From Amaranthus tricolor (taxonomy: Eukaryota > Streptophyta > Magnoliopsida > Caryophyllales > Amaranthaceae): a stretch of DNA of 64,000 nucleotides. Position 1 is the stretch's first letter; every line of letters begins with the position of its first letter. Both the position numbers and the translations under genes were made by a program. The notes beneath the pieces are model-generated. The model was not told where the DNA came from. It saw only the letters and a list, made by a program, of their open reading frames with translations, and did not search any database. Shown here piece after piece: positions 24,488-37,149 of this stretch. Where the stretch lies: positions 17,871,959 through 17,935,958 of the forward strand of contig NC_080051.1 in the NCBI RefSeq assembly GCF_026212465.1, in the 5' to 3' direction.

Positions 24488-27400
24488 TTACAATGTGTTT
24501 GAAAACAACGGTTTTTTCCTCTTGATTTTGGGTTTTACAGCATCTTTTAGTGTCTTTATGCCATTGGATTTTATTTCGACATCAATAGCATTGGCAGATG
24601 ATCCTAAAGAAGAGTTTCTCTCTACTATCTCAGACGATTTCAACTCCAACTTAGAGTCCAGCTGGTGGCCTTCAACAAGTGCTTCGTTCGCCTTGGCAAC
24701 CATCAATTTACCTTCAAAAGATTAAACAAATACATAACCGTTAATCAGGGTAAATCAAACATTAACAGGGTTAGGACTTTAGAGGAATGTTCATTTACAG
24801 AACACAATGATATTAAAAAGAGATTACAAAGGGAATGGGGAAATGAAAGAAAAACTTCAATGGTTAGGGGACGGATGAGGTAAAACATGCTTGAAGCCGA
24901 ATTGCGATGACAGCCAAACTTGTGCCCGTGTTGGTATCAGGGCGAAGGCGCATATGAGCCTATGGAGTCATTTGAACCCACTTGATTTTTCGAACTCTTG
25001 ATGATTTAGGTATATTTAATATGTATAATAAAGAAAAAATAATAAAAATATTGGATTGAATCCACCTGACATTTAGATAACTAGAAAAAAAATTTGACGT
25101 TGTTAGTATACTTTGACTATAACGTTTTGAACCCACTTAATGTTAAGTCTAGATCCCCCACTCAGGGTAACATATGGAAGAACAATGATGGTTGAAGATT
25201 GCTTACAGAAGCGAAGCAATTATAAAAGAAATCAAACCAGCTAAATTAGTTCCAAAAGAAAATAAGCTACAGATTATGGACGAATAAACAAGTATGACAC
25301 TGTTATGCATGTCCTACATGCAAAAAATTGAACAAGCTGCACAGTTGGACTATTATGCAAGGTAGACTTTAATCCCAAACATCTCAATAATTTTGTATCA
25401 TTTTACATGAGATTCCATATAGATGAAAGAGTGCAAGGAGCTTCCCAATGAGTGGAAAAAAAAGTGCAATATATATGGCAGTATTTAAAAGTAGCAGAGA
25501 GCTACACAAGGAGCTTCTTGTCTCAGATCAGCACCAAACATTTTGTATGCAAACAGCAACACAAGACAATATCAAGCTATTTTCATATCAAGAAATTATT
25601 CTTAGCAATCCACTAAGACCACTATGCAAATACAAGGGCAATTAATAAATTAGGGATTAAGGGTTTCACATTTTCGAAGTAGCTTCCTTATCAATATGCA
25701 GACATCCGAAAGAATTTGATTATCTAATCAATATTCCTAAACAAAATCAAAGAGCATTTTTGAAGGATACAACCCTTCTCAATGTTAAATTCTCGAAAAT
25801 GATTTTTTTTTGTCAGTAAGGATCCAACGAAGACATCAGGAATTCAGGGTGTGTCCCCCGTATACAAAGGGAGGGCTATTGACAAAATATCTTAGTAGCC
25901 TTCAACCAGCTAACATGAAGTTAATTATTATTTACAAAATCATATAATGTCAGCTGATGCTTATAGGCTAAAACAAGACCAACTATACAAAAGCCTGGAG
26001 AAAAGTTGAAAACTTGATTAGAGGAAGCTTACTGCTACACATCTGCATCACAAAATATTCATTGGAACCATCTTACCTACTTCAGCGAGTCAACCTTTTT
26101 TTATGGTATTCCAAGCTAGAAGAATGTCTTTCACATAAGACGGAACACAACTCATCTCAAACAAAGCTAAAGGGAGAAAATCCTAAGGGCAGAAGGGTTA
26201 AAAATATTTGAACGTGTGCCTCACTAAGTTAAAAACTACAGCGGTACAATATAAAAAGTCTTGCCCGACATGAATAAACAAGCCTTGAGGGCATTTGTCT
26301 TCCATATATCAATGAGAAGGAAATACAAAAACATCTATAAAATTAAGAAACCAACAGTCGAACATAACGCTGCCTATAACTCTCATGGGCTTCTTAATTT
26401 TTCTCAACACGGAAGGATTACTTTACTATAATTTCTTTGTGTCCTCAACTTTTACATTTTGACTGTAGATACTACTACGGATATGATAAAAGGAAAGATG
26501 CAAATTAAAATTGGAGGTTGAAATTAGTGACGGTGACATGATAGTGATTATTGCTCAGCTTTAGCCCCCACCTTTTTCTCTCTTCTCTTATTATAAAAGC
26601 AATTTTGTCCAAAACAAGCCCACTTAATTTGGAAACCTTTCCTAACTATTCTAGGACAATAAAGGGGTAAAATCCTGCTTGAACTAGAAAAAGTAATTAC
26701 TAGCTATGTTGATTTTGTTCCATGCAATCCCATGCAAATTTTATCTACCTGATTAAACTCTTGCTTAGACATTCTGTTAAATGACATGGTGCTTGGTTGA
26801 TTAGAAGAATCTTGTGTTCTTTTAGTAGTGTTCTTTGTCCAATCAATTCTAGGACTTTATATCAACATTTTGGCAATAAAGAGTGTCACTAATTCATGAA
26901 AAGGAGAAATAATGCAGTGTACAGGCCATTAACAAAATTAAAAAATTTTCTATGCATCTCTGACTATTTATTGTTCCAACTATATAAAAAGATGGCTTTT
27001 ATTTTCCTACATACTTCTTTTAGCATGTGATAAATTTAAGTTACAACAGTTCAGAAATCCTAAAATTTTCATTGCAAAATCACAAATTTTTAGTTGCAAT
27101 TGGAACCAAATGTGATAATTAAGGAGACGAAATGAGGTAGCCATTGATGGATTTTCTTTAATCTAAAACTTCTTAACAAGACATTAGGAAGTTAAATCAT
27201 TAAACACCTCACAATCATAGTCCATGAACACATTTTTTCAAAAGAAATCAAATGAAGTTATGTGATGCTCAAGAAGATTACCATGGGAAAAGAGAGAGGC
27301 TCTGAGATGTCTTGAGTCCACACCTTTGGAAAATGGATCCCTGTCAAAATGCAATGAAAAAATATATAACAATAGTCTTGGCATTGAAATCAAGCTTGAC

Positions 27401-29518
27401 TAATAAGTGTTTAGTCTATTAGTAAACATACAAAGGCAGCTTGACTAATAAGTGTTTGGTATATTAGTAAAAAGTTTGCATAGATTAGTAAATAATATGC
27501 ATTAGAAAAATAAAGGCATAAAAATTTGATGAAAAAAAGATAACATATAGTAAACTTTGAAGTTTAAAATTTTCATATGATTGCTTTTTTTAATGTGAAC
27601 ACTCCCAATGTGCTGCTTTGCATTCTCTATGCTCTTTTTAGTGGCATGTTAAAAGAGCTTACAAGACCAAAACCTTAAACAACATATTAGGTTGTAAAAC
27701 CACCAAAGTGAATATGCTATTTTTGTTAATGTTTACAAAACACCCAGGAGGCTCTACCAACCACATTACATCCTCTAAATGTTTTTTCTTTTTATTTTCT
27801 AACCAAGGCAATACAAGTCCTTTCCTTTGTTGTTTATGTAAGCATCAATGATGAAGAAAACATTTTTAATTTCTTGAAAAAGAATAATATTAAAGAAAGT
27901 GCATGTTAAAGTAGATCTAGTGATCCTCATATTTAACAAAGAAATATAGGTTCTGGGGTTCAGTTCAAATGAGGTTAATCAAAATATTTATTAAAAAAAT
28001 TGATTCAATTATCCCGCCTTTATAAAAATCTCTTATTTCAATAGGGTCAAAGATTTACCGATCTTTGGGTTCGAATTATTATGGACTAAGTTAATGACTC
28101 ATTAAATTATGTGCATCTTTTTATTTATGTGAAGTTGCACATGACGTCTGCAACCAAAGGTCAATCAAAAACAACCTCTTTATTAGTTTTATCATTAATA
28201 AGTTGGTAAGGTTGCGTACATCCGACCTTTTCAAACCCAACTCTAGGTGAAAGCCACTTAATGGCATTAGAGTTGAAAAACGATGCTATATTAGAGATCA
28301 AACGACGTGTTTCAATCTCTAATATCACCAAGATCGAATGTACGAAGTCTTGTGACAAAAAAATTACACTATCAATGATATCGACGTTTGTAGGAGATAA
28401 TAATGCAATAAAATGACACAAAGATTTACCGAGGTTCACCCAATTAAGGGTGCGTCCTCCGGTGTGCAGTATCTCTTATATTATCAAAGGAGTTCAAAGA
28501 ACTCTCAAAATATGGAGGATTACAATAGAGAAGAGATTAGGCTAGTGTTTGGCTTAGGGTGTATTTTTGTAGATGAGTTCTATGAGCATATGAGCCTCCT
28601 ATTTATAGGAGATTATACATTAATAATTCATACATAATTAAGGCAAAGATTGAATGCATAATAAACCAGCTATGGGGACTTCAAAGGACGAAACAGAATC
28701 CAATGCTAAACAGTCCAGCACTGCTCGTTCGAGCAGCCCAGACCTGCTGCCACTGTCTTCTTCTGTTCAACGTGCTCGTTTGAGCATGGTCGATCCCTGA
28801 AGCTTCTGTTTTGCTGCTTCGAACAAGTCACTCCTATATTCGAGCATAGTTAGCGGAATCTTTTGGCTCTTGCAATTACCTCATCAATGTCATTCATCAT
28901 GCCCCATTATTGTTGTGTTTAAGTGTCTTCATCAATACACCCATTACATTAAGCATTGATCACTATCTTAAACACCACCATTAATCCACATATTAATCCA
29001 CCAACTTAATGCACCCATAGGATTGCACTTCTATGCACTCTCACTAATACATAGAATTTATTTGGTGCACTCACAAGAGTGATGAAATGTTGTTGTATCT
29101 AGCCTTTTATAGCATGTTGTTTTCAATAATTTGTTCAAAATAACAAGTAAAAACAACTAAACATTCCAGGTAACCATTACTTCTAGTATAAAGCTCACTT
29201 ACCAACAAAGAGGGCCGCCCTTCACTCTAGCTTCAGTTTTATATGCATCCACCTTCCCTTTACATGAAGGTTTTTTAGCTTCCAAATCATTGTTCTCACA
29301 AATAAAATGAAATTTGTCATCCCTCGTATATGAGTTTGATGGATTAATATGCAATAACTCCATAGAAGATAAGAGCTTAGTCCTTTGATTTTCTCTATCA
29401 GCATTGTATGATTTGACCTAGAGAGTCCATTATGAATTCAGTCAAAAATTTAACCAAGCTTGAGAACCATGTATTATGAATTCAATCAAAAAGCAAAAAT
29501 TCAATCAAAAAACTAAAT

Positions 29519-29591
<73 letters not shown>

Positions 29592-32500
29592 AAGAACTTA
29601 AGATGAGAACCAAGCTTGAGAACCATGTTACTTTTTGGAAAAAAACTGTTACCATTAAAAAAATCTGAAAAAAAAACACAAAACTGACAAAAAAGTTACT
29701 TTCCAGACAATTTTTTCCCCACAAAAAGGAAATTTCAGGAAAACATAAAAATAAATCGACAAACATGTCAAAAGAATGTTGTTTTTTACACAAAGGGATT
29801 GTGTTTTGGCAATAAAGTATTACTTCTCAAAAAAAAAATTTTTTCCACTGAAAATCCATAAAAAAAGGATAAACTGACAAAAAAATATTACTTTTTACAT
29901 ACAAATGTCTTGCATTTTGACAAAAAAAAAATTTACTTATAATATAAGACGTAATCTTTATCCTTGATTTTTCAATAAAATCCAACAATGATAATAATTG
30001 ATCATGAAAAGTTAAAAGTGTTAGATACGATCAAAGAAAGAGCTATTACAGCAGTTTCAAGCTTTCCTGTTATTTCAACAGCCTTCACAGCAGCAATTCG
30101 CAAACACTGTATAATAACACTTGCACCAATACCAACTTCCCCGGCTTTTTGAATGGCACAGACATCTTCATTTGCATTAAGAGTGACTGTCATTCTTCCT
30201 TTCATAATAGCCTCTTCGTAATAGGATGGGTCAATCACCTGTTTCAATCACATCACATATTGAGTCCAATCAAGTCATAAATGTGTAACAGGACAAGGAC
30301 ATGTTTTACATGTTCAACGATCTCTTACCAAAATGTTATCTTGAGTCATAAACGCAAATGTTACCGCTATAGGAAGATGATGAATTATCAAAGCACATGG
30401 TTCCCGCACCTGACAATGGTCAGAACGTATTAAGCACAACTACACTGGAACACAATAGGGAATCAATAATCCTCACTCAACAATTGTCTCATAGGAGAAT
30501 AAATCTTTAAGTTTTAGGCAGCCAGACATCCAACATCACTCTCTAGAACATAAGGTATCCATAGGCTATATTAACTAGAGCAGAAACATTGTTCTTCAAA
30601 TTGCCAGGAGATGAAAAAAATAAACAAAAACACTGAAAAAGGCATACCACAGTTTAGAAGAGTGCGTCCCCTTTATCTCAAATGACATAACTTGAAACAC
30701 TTTCACTTTCATGGAAAGCAAATTTTTCTCATGATAGTTTAACACTCAGAATCAAAGGATTGCAAGTGTTCAAACATAGGTCAATAGTGGGGTGGTACAA
30801 ATATCAGAAAAGAAGAATGGTGAGATAAATTAAACAGCATAATAACAGGTCGACGTTGTATGCTCTCATCAGATGCATCAAATTCTGCATCATTCATTGG
30901 AAAATTCACACATCTTCTTCACTACCATCTTCTATGTGTTAACACATGCCTATACATGTTTACCATAGCAGCACGACTGACGGAGAAAAATCCTATCATC
31001 AAAGTCCAAAGAGCACAAGTCATAGACCAAGGCGCCAACTAATTGAACAGAAACTATAGGACAATAATGATGAAGTGGGTGTGGGTGTGGGTGACAGAGA
31101 GGGAGCAAGTATAGTTGTTATCAAACCAGTTACCTGTAGAATATAGCTACATACAACAACAAACTAATTACATTTGATGGACAAGATAAACAAGGATTTT
31201 TTATCAGACATACAATCATTCAAAAGGGTATGAACACACCTGTGGTGGATGCACCACTACTTCCTGTCCATCTTCTCCAATTGTACATTCAGACCGTCGA
31301 AATGTCATAAGAGCGGCTAAAGCTGCAATATTTGCAGCATCAACAAGATTTCTGTTTTACAAATAAAATATTGAGTAAAGACTAAAGATGTAACCTTGAG
31401 ACAACAATAATACCAAAGCCTAATCTCAACAATGTGGAGTCGGGGTCGGCTACAGAATTCAATTCAAATCAATATGAGAGATCGACGGTAACAAAGAGTA
31501 CACTTTATTTGGACTTTGGCCTGATCTAGTATTAATCTACCACTAGGACAATAAATTTCAATTATCAAGCACATACATTCTCCTCCACCATTCCTTCCTA
31601 TTTATTGTCATACACTCGTTAACGATGGTTATGGGTCAAATAAGGGTTGAATCTAGGTCGAATCTCATAATGTTTTTCTTACTGCATATGGTCCTTACCC
31701 AAACTTTAAGTCTAGGATCTGAAAATGAGTCCAATATTTATTATAAAAACATTCAAAAAACACATCTCAACAAGTAAACATTATCAAAAATCAACTAATA
31801 ATAATGATATACAATAGTTATGTTATATATTATAGCAAATAACAATATAATTTTACAACTCAAAAAGTTTAAATTTTTACATTTAATTAGGGTTTAGGTA
31901 GGTTCCAATCGATCACACGAGGATTAAAAAAAGCTTAGATTCAAATTATGTAATTCAAATCCGACACAAATACATGCCCGAGTGTCCAACTTGGCTAAAT
32001 TGTGGATGACATACAATATTTTCGATCCAAAATGAAGTGCCAAGTGACTTAACCATATCCGAGTTTCAAGGATCAAACATGTCCAAGTGTCCACTTTTCT
32101 AACTGCTCCTCAAAGATATAAACTTGAGAACTTACATTCTTCAAACAAGAAATATTACAGCTTACCCTCCATTATCCAGAATCTGAATATCAATGCGGAC
32201 AGACCATGCTAGTTTTCCAGCACAAACACAGAGTGATTCTGTATCAACTGCTCTGCTCTCCCTGCAACACAATTTTCACAATTTCAAACACTATCTCTAA
32301 ATCCCTACACCTCTACACAATAAAGAGAGTAGAGAATGGAAAGAGCTATGATTATGTAAGCACTCAAAAAATGTAATCACACTCAATTAACGAGTCACAT
32401 ACACAACTGTGGCACTATTCACCAAAGAGTGACAAAACAAGTAAGATGCAATAATAACATTATTTAATTACTCTAATGCTATTAAGTGGCCCCCACCTAA

Positions 32501-35280
32501 GATGGGGTTTAGGGGTCGGATGTACGCAGCTTTACCCTGGTTAGTAATAACACTAACAAAGAGGTTGTTTCTAGTTGACCATTGGTAGTATAAATCATGT
32601 GCAGCTTCACATGAACAAGAAATGCACGAGACATGAGCCATTTACTATAATCCATTATAATCTAAAACCTGAACAGTATAAATCTTTGGCCATCAAAATA
32701 AAAGAAAACAAAAAAAATAAAATAAAGAGCCATGATGAATTCTTAAATCAATTTAACAATAGCATCACATAAAGAAGACTTACAAGGTTATCCAAAAGAA
32801 TTCAAATTTAGAGCCACAAAACAAAGGGGCAAATCAAGTGTGGAAAGTGATAGACATAGTCATGGAAGATGCCACAACCCCAATTTAGGTGTGCAATCCT
32901 TAATGAACACATTTTTTTGATATTTGGTTAAATTTATAGAAAAAAGACAGGTTAAAGGGACATCTCATGAAATCGCCGGCATAAAAAACCCCGTGAGGAA
33001 AAAGGCATTGACAAAACATAAGATGTGAGGGTACCCTTTAACAGAATGATACACCAAAAAGTGGACCGAGCCACTAACAGCATTGAGACCACACCAAAAG
33101 GGCCAGACCCAAAACAAACATCATGATCTAAAGGTCTTACAATCCTGGTTAGAGCCACATAACTGGCCCATCACCACTCCTAACACCTTGGTCCAGGCCC
33201 AAAACTAACAAAAACCTAAAGCACCATCCCACCTAGGGTAGTCTAATAAGCCGCCACACCAACACCTCCAAATGCCGCCAAACACCATCCTTCGGGTGCT
33301 CGAATCCACCAAACCCAGCACATGTTGAACCACCCTACACCCCACCGACCCACACCTAACCCCATAGGAGACGACCAACACCACCAAGACTTCAAAAGAA
33401 GTGAACCGTGGAAGATGTCGATGAAAAAGGTGACTAAGGCCGGGTCAAGCACGACACCACCACATCAACCTCCCAGTTGAGAACAAAAAGGACCACCAAA
33501 ACTTAAGCACACACCCAAAAAACATCAACATCATCGATAAAGTGCCTATCCAAAACAAGCTACCATCTTCTCTACCCTATCCAAACTCTAGAAAAACCCG
33601 CACCACCACCTGAGTCCGTCATTTACCACCAGCAAAACCATCCAACTAACAAACGCCCATCAAAAAACCCGTCACCATCTTTTCGGATAATCAAGCTCTA
33701 GAAAGAAAACCCGCACCACCATCTGGGACTGTCATTTCAACACTTGCAAAACCAATCTCTTAATAACGTCTGAGCCAACCTTACACCAACAAAATCCTAA
33801 AAAGTATAAAAGCTATGGAAGCTAAAAGACACCACAGTAGACCAAAACACCACGCCCAAAACATCAAAGAACATCAAAGGAAGACACAACTCCAGATCTG
33901 AAACGACAAAACCCAAAAACCTATGAGAGCCAAACTGCCAAACCCCAGCAAACCAATCATTGAACCAGAGGAAGAAGGAAAAACAGAAGGAAAAACAGCA
34001 AACCAATCAAGCACATAAACTTTTTCGGATGTTAAGCGGTCATGAAAGATAAGATGTTATAATCATAAAAATACTCGCAATAACTAGATAGGTGATCCAG
34101 ATTATTCTTAGTAACAGTTGTTCCATTAATGACTTCTATCTTAGCGGGTTTAAGAGGTACATGTACACAACCTTATTCATGTTAGTGATAAGAGGTTTTC
34201 TCCAATTTACCCTTAGTCAAAACGCAAAGGCAACAATACCAAAGCCTAATATTATCAAAATAATTAGGATCAACTACATAAACCAATAATCTAATTGACT
34301 CTTGGTAATTTATTGAAAAAAAAGGATTAAAATGAGTTAGGAAAAACCTGAGACCACGATCAATGATGCGGCCCAACTCTACGGCAGACTCCCCAGGACG
34401 ACCAGGCTCAAATGAAGGATCTGCCATCGAAGAAAACTCAATATAAATAGTAAGGGATCCTTCGTTGGGTCTGTCTCTAAAAGGTTGTACTAGCTGCGCA
34501 GTTACACAACTCATTACACGAGTCTGCCCCAACTCTACAACAGATGATCCATTTTCTCTACAAATTTTTTAAAAACAAAAGATGTATTAGGAAAATAATA
34601 AAGAAGATAAAAGTCTTCGACCATTAGCAAAGGGAACTAAATGAGAAAAATAACAACAAATAAAAAATAATGATAGAGACCAAAATTATAGGTTCTAAGT
34701 AAGGTTCCATTTATATATGGAATAACAGATTCTTCTTTTCATTGTATTATTCATCATTAGTATATATGAACACTAAAACTACACAACAAAATTCCCTCAA
34801 GAGATAACGAGTTCCTCAAAGATATACTTTTTCCTATCCCTACACTTTCCAATGCACTAGTTTGATGTTTTAAAAATCACTACAATCAAAAATTAAAATC
34901 AGTTGATATTAATAAAATTTACATCGGGCCAACATAAATAAAATCTTACTTGACTATGTTTGAACTTGTCAAGAATAAAATACAAAATTTGAATGATTGA
35001 TGAATATTATCAAATTTTAAATGGAACAAATAGCAGGAATAAGGATGAAATATTTTATCTTTAATTAAGCAGGGTGAATTAGAAATTCCAATAAACATTT
35101 AATCTAAATAGGATGATCAACTCAAAAAAAAAAAAAAAAAACTAACCTTCCAAACTCGATCTTTAATTCACGGTAATCTAATGGCGATCGTCCATCAGCT
35201 CTAACGTCCAAGAGCAATGCTGTTTCTATAAAATTCTTCTCATTCAGAGACATGCGCCATGAATTTGCTAGACGTTCCAT
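24488..35280 (-). CDS. RRP45: exosome complex subunit RRP45 (CER7-like)
   Basis: Nine exons on the minus strand: 35147-35280, 34348-34557, 32166-32261, 31240-31351, 30329-30409, 30050-30238, 29203-29417, 27282-27340 and 24488-24711. All junctions are GT/AG and keep frame, giving 439 aa, against about 438 for Arabidopsis CER7. RRP45 is a non-catalytic RNase PH-fold subunit of the exosome ring, which degrades and trims RNA 3'-5'. In Arabidopsis, CER7 loss alters CER3 silencing and wax. Motifs: VRADGRSPLDYREL near the start, ELGQTRVMSCVTAQLVQP, FEPGRPGESAVELGRIIDRG, LDNGGNLVDAANIAALAALM, GRMTVTLNANEDVCAIQKAG and C-terminal TLKDAVKPKIKRKK. The plant-specific tail is rebuilt from exons 7-9 (KGGPLCWDPFSKG). 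Exon 6 can read through its GT donor into 16 extra codons. Introns hold many repeats. Confidence 0.93.
27392..27472. repeat. short tandem duplication in RRP45 intron 8
   Basis: AGCTTGACTAATAAGTGTTT followed by a TATTAGTAAA-type end occurs twice, about 45 bp apart. Confidence 0.6.
28078..28272 (-). repeat. SINE-like repeat family G, inverted copy
   Basis: On the minus strand it carries GGTCGGATGTACGCA-like sequence, then ACAAAGAGGTTGTTT and CATGTGCAACTTCACAT-like blocks. Forward copies lie near 32473, 58352 and 60560. The conserved front resembles Au-type plant SINEs. It sits in RRP45 intron 7. Confidence 0.55.
28385..29110. mobile_element. LTR-like remnant in RRP45 intron 7
   Basis: The stretch ACCGAGGTTCACCCAATTAA and the following TCCTCCGGTGTGCAGTATCT resemble conserved parts of plant copia LTRs. 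A GC-richer segment with repeated CTCGTTCGAGCA and GCTCGTTTGAGCA phrases follows. No internal coding region is present, so it would be a solo or partial LTR. Ends are not resolved. Confidence 0.4.
29525..29590. repeat. (AT)n microsatellite with a short (AC)n end
   Basis: About 29 AT units followed by ACACACAC, inside RRP45 intron 6. A 20-base phrase, ACCAAGCTTGAGAACCATGT, occurs on both sides of it (near 29452 and 29611). Confidence 0.9.
31405..31470 (-). repeat. SINE/RTE-type 3' end in RRP45 intron 3
   Basis: ACCAAAGCCTAATCTCAACA followed by GTGGAGTCGGGGTCGGCTAC is the reverse of the tail motif at 9767, with the adjoining GGGGTCGGCTAC block typical of Au-like SINEs and RTE 3' ends. A more diverged copy lies at 34226-34295. 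Confidence 0.5.
32473..32697 (+). repeat. SINE-like repeat family G, best copy
   Basis: Starts near TAATGCTATTAAGTGGC, then GGGGTTTAGGGGTCGGATGT, ACGCAGCTTTACCCTGG and AACAAAGAGGTTGTTTC, and ends in an A-rich stretch. Three other copies in this window share this order of blocks. It lies in RRP45 intron 2. Confidence 0.6.
32940..34015. repeat. C-rich insertion in RRP45 intron 2
   Basis: About 1 kb with strongly strand-biased composition: the plus strand is rich in C and A, with CACCACCAC-type runs. It differs from the surrounding AT-rich intron. Two diverged units of roughly 115 bp share CTCTAGAAA, then ACCCGCACCACCA (near 33590 and 33705). Open frames on the minus strand are compositional and match nothing I know. 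It is probably part of an unidentified element. Confidence 0.4.
34226..34295 (-). repeat. diverged SINE/RTE-type 3' end
   Basis: ACCAAAGCCTAATATTATCA followed by AATAATTAGGATCAACTACA is a weaker relative of the element at 31405. It lies about 50 bp from RRP45 exon 2. Confidence 0.4.
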
Positions 35281-35526
35281 TATACTTCTTTACAACATGC
35301 ACACTGTTTCAAATTCTTGAAGAAAACCCCTAGAATATGGTACGTAAATATGAGAACTTTGAAATCAAAATTAAATTTGAGAAAAAACCACTCCAATCAA
35401 AAACTTCTATTAATATATTTTCTTAACTTGCATTTATGTGTGTACAATGTACATTTTATATATCTGTTGGATTTGAAAAGAAAGTGTCGTTTTTGTTTAA
35501 GAAAGGTCAGTATTTAAGGACAATAT

Positions 35527-36463
35527 TTACAAATTTTGAAACAAATCACATTCAAAGTAAGTTATAACAATATCATTTAAAAACTCACCAGATATCTTGT
35601 TGTGCAACTCAGTTTTGATAATCATTATTGTTGAGAACACTCTTTCAATTGTTGCTATGGATACAGGCAAAATCAACTTCAACTTCAAAAGCTTATAAAA
35701 ATTTGGGCAAGACTTGTACAAATCGGATTGAACTAATGTTTTGGAGAATTCACCAAGAGTACATAAGCTTGAAAACCACTAATCGATAGAAAAACTATCA
35801 ATAAAAGTATCCAACTCAAAACTACGAATACTATTCGGTATTATTCCAAGTCCTAAGACCTTTACTAATGAATGTGTCTCCTCCATTACTAATCAGTAGA
35901 AAATAAAGATCTTCACATCTTTTCACACATTGATTCTGAATACTATCCGGTCCCCCAATATGTTTATCAAATCTTTTGATATTATTCCAAGTCCTTAAAC
36001 CTTTACTAATGAATATGTATCCTCCATAGTGACTTGCAATTTCACTTTCAGTTGCAAACAAATAACACAAGCAACAAAAAGCATCATTCTTGAGACTATG
36101 TTCTAACCAATTAGAATACTTATCATACCACGACTTGTTAAATCGACGTGCATATCCAGACAATATAGTTTGGGGATAAGTATCATTTTTGGGTTGATAA
36201 GGACCTCTTTGAATATAAGCTCTTCTTACCTCATCACGATCACATCATAATTTGAAATTGACAATCTATCAGCAAGAATTGGAGGGAAGAACACTTACAT
36301 CAATTCTACTTTTTTGAGCAGAAGAAGGGGTATGTTGTTCAGGCAATTGAGCTTCTTCTAGGGCAGTTGGTGAATTTTCAGATTTTGAATTAGTAGTGCC
36401 AAAAGACGATCCAAAAGTCAATTTTTTGAAATACCTATCCATTTGAACTATAAATACAATCAT
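35527..36463 (-). pseudogene. hAT transposase pseudogene (TTF zinc finger type)
   Basis: Pieces of a ZMYM1-like plant hAT transposase in order on the minus strand: MDRYFKKLTF start (36440), RDEVRRAYIQRGPYQPKND and YPQTILSGYARRFNKSWYDK with FCCLCYLFA (TTF-type zinc finger), GGPDSIQNQCVKRCEDL, and the C-terminal dimerisation piece LPVSIATIERVFSTIMIIK with FLNDIVITYFECDLF. The central catalytic region is deleted and frames are broken. A stretch of about 55 bp encoding FISKGLRTWNN is duplicated internally (35838-35890 and 35975-36030). It starts about 250 bp from the RRP45 start codon. Confidence 0.85.
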
Positions 36464-37078
36464 TAATCATGAATTCACGGTTGAACCATTAAACTAAATA
36501 ACTAATTAATCACAATTATACAACCTTTAAACTATATAACTAATTAATCACAATTTTCAATTGCTAAATAGGTAATTAGGTAAATAAAAAATAAAAAATA
36601 AACAAAACCTAATTTTTTTTGAAGCCCTAATTTTACCTAAGAACTAATAAGAAAACTAAAAAGCCCTGATTTATCTAAATATATAAACACATAAGCCCTA
36701 ATTTATGTACCTAGAAACTACGAGTGAAAAAGAGAAAGGCTTGCCGCACCGCCGGTGCCTAGTGAGGATTTCCGGCTTGCCAACTTGTTGCGCCGGCTGT
36801 CGTATGCCGACTGTTGCTGCCTGCTGACTTGCTGTTCGTCAATTCGTGTCTTTGTGAAAATAGGAGGGTGTCTTCGTGAAAATGGGAGGGAAGGATTAAT
36901 GGTATTTTAGCTTTTTTTTTTGAAAATGAGAAATGGGTGGAGGATGGGAAGGCTAGGCGATTTGAACATGTGATCTTTAAGTTAATAGACAATCTCTTTA
37001 TGAACTTAGCCAATAAAATTTATAATACTAATTTTTTCCCCAAAATTAAAGTGATGTCAGTCGACATCATTGACTGTA

Positions 37079-37094
37079 CACTGGATTCGCCCCT
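37079..37094. mobile_element. terminal repeat end of the hAT remnant
   Basis: CACTGGATTCGCCCCTG reads in reverse as CAGGGGCGAATCCAG, a common terminus of this hAT group. The opposite end is not found near 35.5 kb, so the element has lost its 3' end. Confidence 0.5.
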
Positions 37095-37149
37095 GTTTAT
37101 AATTGAGATTTGAGACAACAACAGTTGTGCCAAAACTTTAATCCTAAAA

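Noticed and set aside
28385..29110. Complete LTR retrotransposon in RRP45 intron 7
   Set aside because: Only LTR-like sequence is visible, with no coding domains or second LTR, so it is listed only as a remnant.
29482..29793. 103-aa minus frame with Tyr-Ile repeats
   Set aside because: Translation of the AT microsatellite.
33205..33452. Overlapping Gly/Val/Trp-rich minus frames in the C-rich island
   Set aside because: Several frames are open at once because of composition; none resembles a known protein.
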